A DNA stretch of 54,871 nt from the NCBI GenBank assembly GCA_001898225.1, contig MKTJ01000065.1:1-54871 (forward strand), in the 5' to 3' direction. Positions within the stretch are counted from its first letter, which is position 1; every line of letters starts with the position of its first letter. Made by a program: the position numbers and the translations under genes. The notes beneath the pieces were generated by a model. That model had not been told where the DNA came from, did not search any database, and worked only from the letters and a program-made list of their open reading frames with translations. The stretch comes from Chloroflexi bacterium 54-19. Its GTDB lineage: Bacteria; Chloroflexota; Chloroflexia; Chloroheliales; Chloroheliaceae. This document shows, piece after piece, positions 35,520 through 42,935 of this stretch.

Positions 35520-35717
35520 TTACCCTAGATTCCTGATAATGGCTTTTTGTATTTCCTGCTGTTGCTTCAGGATATTCGAAATCATCTGCATGGTTTCAGA
35601 AACGTTTTTCTCTCCGCCGGTTACGGTATCGAGTTCTTCGTCGCGTAATTCGCCTTCTTCAGGGGCGGTTGGGGGCTGGTCCGGTTCGGGGGTGGTTGGT
35701 TGGAGTTCTTTAGGCAT
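35520..35717 (-). CDS. Double-glycine leader peptide (putative secreted or modified peptide)
   Basis: A 65-residue peptide. Residues 1-35 look like a leader: Pro/Glu-rich start, then GELRDEELDTVTGG, the double-glycine pattern recognised by C39-type peptidase/ABC exporters and found on many RiPP and bacteriocin precursors. The 30-residue remainder, starting EKNVSETMQMISNILK, has no Cys and would form an amphipathic helix (Ile/Leu/Met on one face). AAGGAG sits 8 nt before the ATG, so it is well translated. No exporter or modifying enzyme is adjacent. It could also be a leader-bearing cargo of a secretion system. Confidence 0.7.
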   Translation of the reverse strand: MPKELQPTTPEPDQPPTAPEEGELRDEELDTVTGGEKNVSETMQMISNILKQQQEIQKAIIRNLG

Positions 35718-35907
35718 AATTTACTCCTTAAACTACATTTGAAAGTCAAAATGCGTGTAAAAACCCTGGAATAGCCCAGTATAGTCTGGTCCTTGAGGAT
35801 TAACCATGAGGATAATCACAAATTCGTGTAAAAGAAAAAGAAGGTTTTGAAGTGGAAACTATTAACAGGAGTTGGGAATCAGGCGAAGAGATAATAATTT
35901 GAAAAGC

Positions 35908-36405
35908 TTAGTCGTCCATTACGTTAGGGATTTTTCTATTTCCCATAAGATCTTTAAATTTTGCTACTACCTCATCTCCAACTGCTATGAGGTTATTATG
36001 ATGGGTTTCGCAGATAAGCCACCTGAAATCAAAGGCTACAAGATAATATTCAAAATAGGAGCTTTCTCCGATAACCTTTTGAATATTCGAAACTGTCCCC
36101 GAAAATAGCCGAAACCCGTTTGAATTATCCTCTTCAACGACAAACCAAACGTTTTCCGTTTTAACGGGTATGATATGCTCAAGCAGGAGATAAGCTTCTC
36201 TTAACCCATGGGAATACTGCGGTAAGTTCGTCCTGAAATATTCCCACCACCACCGCGCGTTTTGTCTTGTGCAAAAATGGTCCTTAATTGTTTTCAAAAT
36301 GGCTTTGGCTTCAAGGGGTGGTACTTCTCGCAAATCGGCTTTGTTAAGTCCTAAATTTTGGAGCGCTTGTGCTATAACATGTTTATTTCTGGTAGAAAAG
36401 TCCAT
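35908..36405 (-). CDS. Hypothetical protein, DUF6756/immunity-like
   Basis: A 165-residue AT-rich gene. The C-terminal half (SSYFEYYLVAFDFRWLICET, then HHNNLIAVGDEVV) resembles small proteins of the DUF6756 kind, often found as orphan immunity genes; this assignment is from memory and uncertain. The Trp-rich WWWEYFRTNLP is notable. The ATG at 36405 has GAGG upstream and is preferred over a TTG five codons earlier. It is next to the double-glycine peptide gene, in the same orientation, with 190 nt between. Confidence 0.65.
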   Translation of the reverse strand: MDFSTRNKHVIAQALQNLGLNKADLREVPPLEAKAILKTIKDHFCTRQNARWWWEYFRTNLPQYSHGLREAYLLLEHIIPVKTENVWFVVEEDNSNGFRLFSGTVSNIQKVIGESSYFEYYLVAFDFRWLICETHHNNLIAVGDEVVAKFKDLMGNRKIPNVMDD

Positions 36406-36445
36406 TTTTGGTATCCTCAATCCTTTTCAGGTCTGAGACAAATTA

Positions 36446-36901
36446 TTAAAGATCTGGGTTAAGGCGGAGATTGGCCGGGAAGCCGTTGAAGGTGGCGCGC
36501 AAAACCTCTTTCCCGTCCTGGTTTACATAAGAAGCCTCGGCCCGGAACAGGCGTTGGGTTTCGTCTTTCTCGCGCATGGTGATAGTGCAAGTTATCGTGT
36601 CGCCGATAAAGACCGGGGAGAGAAATTGAAAGGTCATTTCGCGGGCCAAAAAGCCAATCATCCCGCCGACATGCGTAATCATGCTACCGGTGAGCAGCCC
36701 CGGCACAATCCGGCGGCCAAACCAGCTTTGCCCGGCAAAAGTGTCGTCCTGGTGGTAGGGGTTAAAGTCACCCGTCACGCCGCAAAAGAGGGTCACATCG
36801 CCCTCGGTAAAGGTCCGGCGATAGGTAAAGACCGCCCCTTCGGGCAGGCTATCCCAGGCTTTTTGCAGTTGAGCTTTAAATTCGGGGGTTGCTCCGGGCA
36901 T
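36446..36901 (-). CDS. MaoC-type hot-dog hydratase
   Basis: A 151-residue single hot-dog protein of the (R)-specific enoyl-CoA hydratase (PhaJ/MaoC) type. The hydratase motif is GDFNPYHQDDTFAG...FGRRIVPGLLTGSMI, holding the catalytic Asp and His. It hydrates trans-2-enoyl-CoA to (R)-3-hydroxyacyl-CoA in fatty-acid or polyhydroxyalkanoate metabolism; which one is unknown. It is cytosolic and lies downstream of rlmB. Confidence 0.85.
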   Translation of the reverse strand: MPGATPEFKAQLQKAWDSLPEGAVFTYRRTFTEGDVTLFCGVTGDFNPYHQDDTFAGQSWFGRRIVPGLLTGSMITHVGGMIGFLAREMTFQFLSPVFIGDTITCTITMREKDETQRLFRAEASYVNQDGKEVLRATFNGFPANLRLNPDL

Positions 36902-36956
36902 AGGTTAATTTTCTAGCCTGCTACCAAAATTTTCAGCCGTGTTTTAATTATTCTGC

Positions 36957-37721
36957 CTACTTTTTCTCCACCCGGCGCTGGCGCAGGGCTTCGTAGAGGG
37001 CAATGGAACCGGCCACGGCGGCATTGAGCGAGGCCACCTGGCCCAGCATTGGCAGTATCACGAAGAAGTCGCACTTTTCGCGGACCAACCGGCCCAACCC
37101 GGCCCCCTCGTTACCGACGACCAGGGCTAACCGTCCCGTCAACCCGGCTTTGTCGTAGGGTACGGCGCTTTTTTCGTCTTCCAGCCCGGCCACCCAGACG
37201 CCGGCCTCTTTTAACTGGTCGAGGGCGCGTGGCAGATTGACGACCTGGGCGATCTGGAGGTGTTCCACGGCCCCGCTGCTGGCGTTACGGACGGCAGGAG
37301 TCACGCCCGCCGCCCGGCGTTCCGGCAAAATTACCCCGGTCACGCCTACCGCCTCGGCAGACCGAAAGAGCGTGCCCAGGTTCTGAGGGTCTTGCAGTGA
37401 ATCCAGCACCAGAAAAAGGGCTTCCGGGTTGTCGCGGCTTTCTTCTAAAAGTATGTCAAAGTCGGCGTAAGCGTAAGGCGGCACCTGGGCCACCACGCCC
37501 TGGTGATTGGCCTGGTTGGTCAGGCGGTCGAGTTCCTGGCGGTTGACCTTTTTCACCGGGATAGGCGGTTTGCGACGGGTAGCCAGTTCTAAAATCCCGG
37601 CCACCGGACCCCCGGCTTTTTCCTCGACCCCTTCGGCCACCAGGATGCTTGCGATTTTATTGCCATAGCGGCCACTTTTGAGAGCTTCGCTGACGGCGTT
37701 GCGTCCGTAAATAGTTTCCAT
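36957..37721 (-). CDS. rlmB: 23S rRNA (guanosine-2251-2'-O)-methyltransferase
   Basis: A 254-residue SpoU-class (SPOUT) enzyme. It opens METIYGRNAVSEALKSGR as RlmB proteins do, and has LDSLQDPQNLGTLFRSAEA, LVVGNEGAGLGRLVREKCD and PMLGQVASLNAAVAGSIALY, the three SPOUT motifs. It methylates the peptidyl-transferase-loop G2251. TrmH-type paralogues are close, but the N-terminal ribosomal-protein-L30e-like part supports RlmB. Confidence 0.9.
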   Translation of the reverse strand: METIYGRNAVSEALKSGRYGNKIASILVAEGVEEKAGGPVAGILELATRRKPPIPVKKVNRQELDRLTNQANHQGVVAQVPPYAYADFDILLEESRDNPEALFLVLDSLQDPQNLGTLFRSAEAVGVTGVILPERRAAGVTPAVRNASSGAVEHLQIAQVVNLPRALDQLKEAGVWVAGLEDEKSAVPYDKAGLTGRLALVVGNEGAGLGRLVREKCDFFVILPMLGQVASLNAAVAGSIALYEALRQRRVEKK

Positions 37722-37750
37722 TTTTATTCGGTAAAATTCTGTTGGTCACA

Positions 37751-37785
37751 AAAACCGGCTCAACCCTTGCGGCGAGCCGGACTTT
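37751..37785 (-). terminator. Terminator between plsY and rlmB
   Basis: Stem CCGGCTC (37755-37761) / GAGCCGG (37774-37780). On the minus strand it is followed by TTTTT, on the plus strand by ACTTTTT, so it ends the plsY transcript. Confidence 0.75.
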
Positions 37786-37791
37786 TTGGCT

Positions 37792-38484
37792 TTATTTCCT
37801 TAGTTTCTCGTCGGTCTGCAAGGCTGGCTCCGGTTCAACCGGCTTGGCTTTCTCCCCCAGGCGTCGCTCCGTCCCGTTTAATAACCGGTCAATATTGTCG
37901 GAGTGCGACAGGATAATGTACAACGTCATTACCACGCCCCAGGCCAGGTAGCGCGGGTCCAGGTTGGTCAGCCAGATGTTGGCAAAGAGGAAGACATCTA
38001 CCAGGATGCCGCCGACAATCGACGCCAGCGATACATACCGGCTAATCGCCAGCACCGGAATATCCAGGATGGCCGTCATAAGAATGGTGACCGGCGAAAC
38101 CACCGCCACCTGCCCGATGCCGGTCGCGACCCCGCGCCCGCCCCGGAACCCGATGAAAAAAGAATGATTGTGGCCGACAATCGAGGCTAACCCGCAGGGC
38201 AGGACCGCCCAGGGGGTGTTATCCTGTCCGCCCTGTTTGAAAAAAAGGCCACTCAGCAGGATTGGTAACCCTACCGAGATAGCCCCTTTGCTAAAGTCGG
38301 TCAGAAAGACCAGCAGCGAAATTTGCCAGCCTAACGCTCGTAACGAGTTGGTTGCGCCGGTCTTGCCGCTACCAAAATTTCGGACATCTATCCCCTTTAT
38401 CCAGCGGCCCCAAACGACCCCGCTTGGAAAAGAACTTATGAAGTAAGCTACAACGATAAGGACGACCAGCGCCACCCAATTCAT
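37792..38484 (-). CDS. plsY: Glycerol-3-phosphate acyltransferase
   Basis: A 230-residue integral-membrane enzyme that transfers an acyl group from acyl-phosphate to glycerol-3-phosphate. It has SSFPSGVVWGRWIKGIDVRN, FGSGKTGATNSLRALGW and GHNHSFFIGFRGGRGVATG, the three PlsY loops. About five membrane helices are expected. The polar tail (RRLGEKAKPVEPEP) is cytoplasmic. The RBS AGGAGAG is well placed. PlsX is not in the window. Confidence 0.94.
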   Translation of the reverse strand: MNWVALVVLIVVAYFISSFPSGVVWGRWIKGIDVRNFGSGKTGATNSLRALGWQISLLVFLTDFSKGAISVGLPILLSGLFFKQGGQDNTPWAVLPCGLASIVGHNHSFFIGFRGGRGVATGIGQVAVVSPVTILMTAILDIPVLAISRYVSLASIVGGILVDVFLFANIWLTNLDPRYLAWGVVMTLYIILSHSDNIDRLLNGTERRLGEKAKPVEPEPALQTDEKLRK

Positions 38485-38524
38485 ATTACTCTCTCCTGTT
38501 AGGAGTTTTGAGAGGGAACCGTTT

Positions 38525-38557
38525 TCGTTGAACGAAACAACGTTGAACGTTCAACGT
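38525..38557. repeat. Palindromic GTTCAACG repeat cluster
   Basis: An 18-bp perfect palindrome ACGTTGAACGTTCAACGT (38540-38557) preceded by a 13-bp one (TTCGTTGAACGAA, 38525-38537). Another GTTCAACGAA occurs at 38648-38657, so the plsY/der gap is bounded by them on both sides. Confidence 0.6.
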
Positions 38558-38659
38558 GAGAACAAAAGATTAAAAGCAGGGTTATTTCCATACCTGAATT
38601 TGGAAGTTATCTTTTGTCGTAGAGCAAATCACGTTATTTCGTTTAACGTTCAACGAATA

Positions 38660-40012
38660 CTATTTGTTTTCGTTCTCCCGGCCCCGGAAAAACATTCTTA
38701 TCGGGGTTCCCTCGAACCCAAAGGTTTCGCGCAGTTTATTTTCCAGGTACCGCTCGTAGGAAAAGTGGACCGCCTTGGCGTCGTTCACCGAAAAGATGAA
38801 AGTCGGCGGGTCTATGTCGGCCTGGGTTGCATACAGTACCTTGAGCCATTTGCCCGGTTTGGAAGGTGGCGCATGCTCGGCCACCGCTTCCCGCACCACT
38901 TTGTTGAGAAGCGAAGTCGCAATCCGTTTGCGGCGCTCCCCGGCCACGTGCAAAGCCAGGTCCAGCACCTTGTTGACACGCTGGCCGAACTTGGCAGAAG
39001 TGAAGACCAGCGGCACCCAGTTCATAAAATCGAATTCCTGGCGGATTTTCAGGGTATACTGGTCCATCGTGTGAGTGTCTTTTTCGACCTTGTCCCACTT
39101 GTTGACTACCAGCACAATCCCCTTGGACTGGTCCAGGGCATACCCCGCAATATGGGTATCCTGGGCCGTCACGCCTTCGCTGGCGTCAATCACTAGCAGG
39201 ACGACGTTCGAGCGGTTAATCGCTCGCAGGGTGCGCATAACGCTATATTTCTCGATGCCCTGGTCGATATGGCCGCGCCGCCGGATACCGGCGGTGTCAA
39301 TCAGGGTCACTTCGGTGCCGTTGACAATAATTTCGGTGTCAATGGCGTCGCGGGTCGTTCCCGGCACGTCCGACACGATAACGCGTTCCTGGCCCAGGAT
39401 TGAGTTCAGCAGGCGGCTTTTACCGACGTTCGGGCGGCCAATAATGGCTATCCTGATACTGGTGTCTTCGGCGTCTTCGGGCTGTTCGGGCAGGTTCTCG
39501 GCGATTTTATCCAGCAGGTCGCCTGTATTGGTGCCGTGATACGACGAAACCGGGATGGGGTCGCCCACGCCCAGTTCGTAAAATTCGACCGAGTTCAGGC
39601 GGCGTTCCTCGCTGTCGGCGCGGTTGGCGGCCAGGACGACCGGTTTCTGGGTCTTGCGCAGGATGTCGGCAATTTCCCGGTCGGCGGTGGTGATACCGGT
39701 CTTGGCGTCCACCATAAAGACAATCACATCGGCTTCTTCGATAGCGGCCTGGGCCTGGTTGCGGGTCTGGCGGGCGATTTCGTCGGTGGAGTCTTCATCC
39801 TGGACGGCTGTTTCGCTGGTTTCAAATTCGAGACCGCCGGTATCAATCAAAGTAAAATAGCGGCCATTCCACTCGCCGTCACCGTAAAGGCGGTCGCGGG
39901 TGGTGCCGGGTAAATCTTCGACAATTGCTAACTTCTCGCCCACCACGCGGTTAAAAAAGGTGGACTTGCCGACATTGGGTCGGCCAACAATTGCCACTAA
40001 AGGTTTAGCCAA
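38660..40012 (-). CDS. der: Ribosome assembly GTPase Der (EngA)
   Basis: A 450-residue GTPase with two tandem G domains (both with GRPNVGKS; DTGG and DTAGIRRR as G3; NKWDKVEKD as G4 in the second) and a C-terminal KH-like domain. It acts in 50S subunit maturation and is essential in most bacteria. The G4 of the first domain reads AANRADSEE, a usual variant. The start is TTG at 40012 with GGGAG 8 nt upstream. Confidence 0.96.
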   Translation of the reverse strand: MAKPLVAIVGRPNVGKSTFFNRVVGEKLAIVEDLPGTTRDRLYGDGEWNGRYFTLIDTGGLEFETSETAVQDEDSTDEIARQTRNQAQAAIEEADVIVFMVDAKTGITTADREIADILRKTQKPVVLAANRADSEERRLNSVEFYELGVGDPIPVSSYHGTNTGDLLDKIAENLPEQPEDAEDTSIRIAIIGRPNVGKSRLLNSILGQERVIVSDVPGTTRDAIDTEIIVNGTEVTLIDTAGIRRRGHIDQGIEKYSVMRTLRAINRSNVVLLVIDASEGVTAQDTHIAGYALDQSKGIVLVVNKWDKVEKDTHTMDQYTLKIRQEFDFMNWVPLVFTSAKFGQRVNKVLDLALHVAGERRKRIATSLLNKVVREAVAEHAPPSKPGKWLKVLYATQADIDPPTFIFSVNDAKAVHFSYERYLENKLRETFGFEGTPIRMFFRGRENENK

Positions 40013-40315
40013 AGACTGTACTCCCTCTGCACAAAGGTTTTATTGTGGTTCTGAAATTCTTGTTGAAGATACTTAAATTTATTTTTAAGAGCGTATTGCC
40101 ATAAATCCAGGACACTACCGGCTCAGACTCTGTTTTTAACCTCTGCGCCCTGCCAAACAGGTGTCGTCTAGTATGCCGGGATACCGTTCCGGGTGGCGGG
40201 AGAACTAGCGGCGGGCATTCCTGAGTTGGCGCTGTGTTTATTTACCTTAACGCTTCGCCTATTATCTATGTTGGGCCGATTTTAGTCAAGCATTGATAGA
40301 AGTAATCAGTGGTTG

Positions 40316-40431
40316 GTAGCCAGTAGTCAGTGAGGTAAACTGGGTGTTAGTCTAATCTTTAATGGCACGACAATTAGCCTCCACTTTTGCCCGCTGATTT
40401 CACTGACTACCGGCTACGGGCTACTGGCTAC
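40316..40431. repeat. Imperfect inverted repeat element upstream of mreB
   Basis: An 18-nt arm GTAGCCAGTAGTCAGTGA (40316-40333) pairs with TCACTGACTACCGGCTAC (40400-40417) with one mismatch. A second right arm, CTACTGGCTAC (40421-40431), exactly complements the first 11 nt. The element looks like a small non-autonomous insertion or REP-type repeat. Confidence 0.6.
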
Positions 40432-40447
40432 TGCCCGCTGAAAAATA

Positions 40448-40456
40448 TGTTATAAT
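40448..40456 (+). promoter_or_regulatory. Extended -10 promoter of mreB
   Basis: TGTTATAAT (TATAAT at 40451-40456) is a perfect extended -10 box directly after the inverted repeat. Transcription would start near 40463, giving a ~95-nt leader. No good -35 is seen. Confidence 0.6.
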
Positions 40457-40558
40457 CCCAGGGCTTAAATCTCGCAGAAGCGGTCTAAGTTTTGGTAATT
40501 AAGAAGAACGTAGTTTAAAAAGGCCATACCGCGCCACTAGCTGTGTAGTACGGAAAAG

Positions 40559-41569
40559 ATGTTAACGAATAAACAAATCGGAGTTGACCTGGGCACCGCC
40601 AATGTACTTGTTTACGTCAAGGGCAAAGGAATTGTTCTCAGTGAGCCAAGCGTGGTGGCGATTTCCACCAAAGACAACCGGGTTTTGCAGGTAGGCACGG
40701 CGGCCTACGAAATGATGGGGCGTACCCCTGAGACGGTCGAAGTTATCCGCCCCATGCAAAATGGCGTGATTGCGGATTACGTCGTTACCGAAGCCATGCT
40801 AAAGTACTTTATCGGGCGCGCCACCGGGCGTTTTGCCGTTGTCAAGCCGGACGTAATGGTCTGCATCCCGGCGGGTGTTACCAACGTAGAAATGCGGGCG
40901 GTATACGATGCCGCTATCCAGGCCGGGGCCAAACGGGCCTGGCTTATCCGCGAACCGCTGGCCGCCGCCATCGGGGCTCAGATTCCTATCGCCGAGCCGA
41001 CCGGCAACATGATTATTGACATCGGCGGCGGCACGACCGAGGTCGCCGTAATTTCCCTCTACGGTATCGTTACCTGCAACAGCATCCGGGTGGGTGGTAA
41101 CAAACTGGACGAAGCTATCGCCGCCTATATCAAACGCAAATACAACCTGATGATTGGTGACCGCACCGCCGAGGAAATCAAGGTCCGCATCGGGAGCGCC
41201 ATTCCCCTCGATGAAGAACTGACCATGGAAGTGCGTGGCCGCGACCAGGTCAGCGGTCTGCCCCGGACCGTCATCGTCCGCAGCAACGAAATTACCGAAG
41301 CCCTCAGCGACCCGCTCGAAAGCATCATCGGCGCAGTCCGCACAGTCCTGGAGGATACTCCGCCCGAACTTGCCAGCGATATTATCGACCGGGGTATGGT
41401 GATGAGCGGCGGCGGCAGCCAGTTGCGCAACATCAGCCAGCTCCTGGCCGACGTGACCGGCGTGCCCTGCTACGTCGCCGATAATCCGCTCAATTGCGTT
41501 GCCATCGGTACGGGGGTTGCCCTCGAATATATCGACCTGCTCCGGGACTCACTTAGCGGCGAATTTTAG
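40559..41569 (+). CDS. mreB: Rod-shape-determining actin homologue MreB
   Basis: A 336-residue actin-like ATPase. Motifs are IGVDLGTANVLVYVKGKGIV (phosphate 1), DIGGGTTEVAVIS (phosphate 2) and MSGGGSQLRNISQLLADVTG (adenosine). MreB filaments guide lateral wall synthesis at the inner face of the membrane. MreC and MreD do not follow, so it stands as a single transcription unit ending at its own terminator. Confidence 0.96.
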   Translation: MLTNKQIGVDLGTANVLVYVKGKGIVLSEPSVVAISTKDNRVLQVGTAAYEMMGRTPETVEVIRPMQNGVIADYVVTEAMLKYFIGRATGRFAVVKPDVMVCIPAGVTNVEMRAVYDAAIQAGAKRAWLIREPLAAAIGAQIPIAEPTGNMIIDIGGGTTEVAVISLYGIVTCNSIRVGGNKLDEAIAAYIKRKYNLMIGDRTAEEIKVRIGSAIPLDEELTMEVRGRDQVSGLPRTVIVRSNEITEALSDPLESIIGAVRTVLEDTPPELASDIIDRGMVMSGGGSQLRNISQLLADVTGVPCYVADNPLNCVAIGTGVALEYIDLLRDSLSGEF

Positions 41570-41593
41570 GATTTCGAGTTAAAGAAACAAAAG

Positions 41594-41617
41594 AACCCGG
41601 CTCCTGGGCCGGGTTTT
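41594..41617 (+). terminator. Terminator of mreB
   Basis: 8-bp stem AACCCGGC (41594-41601) / GCCGGGTT (41608-41615), followed by a T-rich stretch TTTTGAATTTTA. Confidence 0.8.
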
Positions 41618-41643
41618 GAATTTTATAAAGTTTGTTTGATTCT

Positions 41644-41690
41644 CACTAAAAACTAAACACCGAAAACTAATAATCTTCCATTCCCTGAGG
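41644..41690. repeat. Dispersed repeat CACTAAAAACTAAA, copy 1
   Basis: CACTAAAAACTAAA (41644-41657) followed by AAAACTAA and TTCCATTCC. A second copy with the same 14 nt is at 48677-48690, also followed by a similar TTGCATTTCC. Confidence 0.5.
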
Positions 41691-41823
41691 TTACAAAGCC
41701 CTGTGGCTGGCTTGAATCCGCCAAAAGTTATTATAATGGGCCAGGTGTGGGCTTACCGGACATTCAAAACGAACCGCCGGTTCGAACGGTCCGAACGACA
41801 TTGAGAACAATGAAAGGAAAGTA

Positions 41824-42795
41824 ATGCAGAAACGACAGTTAGGGCAAACCGACCTTAATATTACGCCAGTCGGTTTTGGCGCGTGGGCCATTTCCGGCCT
41901 GGTCGAGGGTTGGTCTTTCTCGTGGGGCGACCAGGACGACAATGAGTCTATCGCCGCTATAAAGGCCGCCGTTTCCCTGGGAATAAACTGGATTGATACG
42001 GCGGCTGTCTACGGAATCGGTCATTCCGAGGAAGTGGTGGCGCGGGCGGTCAAAGATATTCCGGCGTCCGAGCGCCCTTATATTTTCACCAAGTGCGAAC
42101 GCGCCTGGGACGCCGAGAAGAAAGCGGTGGTGCCAAGCCTGAAAGCGGCCTCTATTAAACGCGAGTGCGAGGACAGTTTGCGGCGTTTGCAGGTGGAAGT
42201 GATTGACCTCTACCAGGTCCACTGGCCCCAACCGGAGGAAGACATTGAAGAAGGTTGGACCGCCATGACCGAACTGCAAAAAGAGGGGAAAGTCCGCTGG
42301 ATTGGTGTATCCAATTTCAATGTGCCCCAGCTAAAACGGGCCCAGGCTATCGCCCCGGTCGCCACCCTCCAGCCGCCCTATTCGCTGCTCAAGCGCGACG
42401 TGGAAGATGAAATTCTACCGTACTGCCTGGAAAACAATATCGGTGTGATTGTATATTCGCCGATGCAATCAGGGCTTCTCACCGGCAAGATGACCAAAGA
42501 GCGGATAGCCCAACTCGGTAAGGGCGATTGGCGCAGCAGCAACCCCCTTTTCCAGGAGCCGCAACTTTCAAAAAATCTCGAACTGGTCGAAGTCCTGCGT
42601 GACATTGGTAATCGTCACGGACGGACCCCCGGTGAAGTCGCGATTGCCTGGACCCTGCACAACCCGGCAGTTACCGCCGCGATTGTGGGTGGCCGCAACG
42701 CCGAACAGGTTAAAGGCACTATCGGAGCGGGCGATTTCGTCCTCAGCGAGGACGAGGTAACCGAAATCGAGACGAAACAAAAGCAGCTTCAGTAA
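41824..42795 (+). CDS. Aldo/keto reductase
   Basis: A 323-residue NADPH-dependent oxidoreductase. The catalytic tetrad is visible: Asp in WIDTAAVYG with its Tyr, Lys in IFTKCE, His in YQVHWPQP. The cofactor part is GVSNFNVPQLKRAQ and the C-terminal AIVGGRNAEQV. It resembles the YghZ/Gcy-like AKR group acting on sugar-derived or detoxification aldehydes. AAGGAAA precedes the ATG; TATAAT is at 41732-41737. It is a single gene with its own terminator. Confidence 0.92.
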   Translation: MQKRQLGQTDLNITPVGFGAWAISGLVEGWSFSWGDQDDNESIAAIKAAVSLGINWIDTAAVYGIGHSEEVVARAVKDIPASERPYIFTKCERAWDAEKKAVVPSLKAASIKRECEDSLRRLQVEVIDLYQVHWPQPEEDIEEGWTAMTELQKEGKVRWIGVSNFNVPQLKRAQAIAPVATLQPPYSLLKRDVEDEILPYCLENNIGVIVYSPMQSGLLTGKMTKERIAQLGKGDWRSSNPLFQEPQLSKNLELVEVLRDIGNRHGRTPGEVAIAWTLHNPAVTAAIVGGRNAEQVKGTIGAGDFVLSEDEVTEIETKQKQLQ

Positions 42796-42810
42796 GCCTC
42801 TGTAAAAGAG

Positions 42811-42848
42811 AAAGGCCCGCCCGGTTTTTAATCAGGGTGGGCCTTTTT
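42811..42848 (+). terminator. Terminator of the aldo/keto reductase gene
   Basis: 12-bp stem (42811-42822 with 42835-42846, one G-U pair; AAAGGCCC...GGGCCTTT) followed by T. Confidence 0.85.
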
Positions 42849-42935
42849 GTTGTGGGTAAGCTGGTCTTGAAACCTTTCATTCCGCGGGAAGGCATTGATT
42901 ACCGAGGCTAACTGTTTGCTGCCAGTTTATGGAAA

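Larger units (their letters stand above)
40013..40558. other. 546-nt gap between der and mreB
   Basis: No gene fits here. The left part (40013-40260) presumably holds the der promoter and some GC-rich self-complementary sequence (CCGGGATACCGTTCCGGGTG at 40173-40192). The right part contains the inverted repeat element at 40316-40431 and the mreB promoter with its ~95-nt leader. I compared it with tRNA, SRP RNA, tmRNA and RNase P hallmarks and found none. Confidence 0.6.

Noticed and set aside
40013..40300. GC-rich self-complementary patch considered as tRNA, SRP RNA, tmRNA, RNase P or 6S RNA
   Set aside because: None of the conserved cores of these RNAs could be found.
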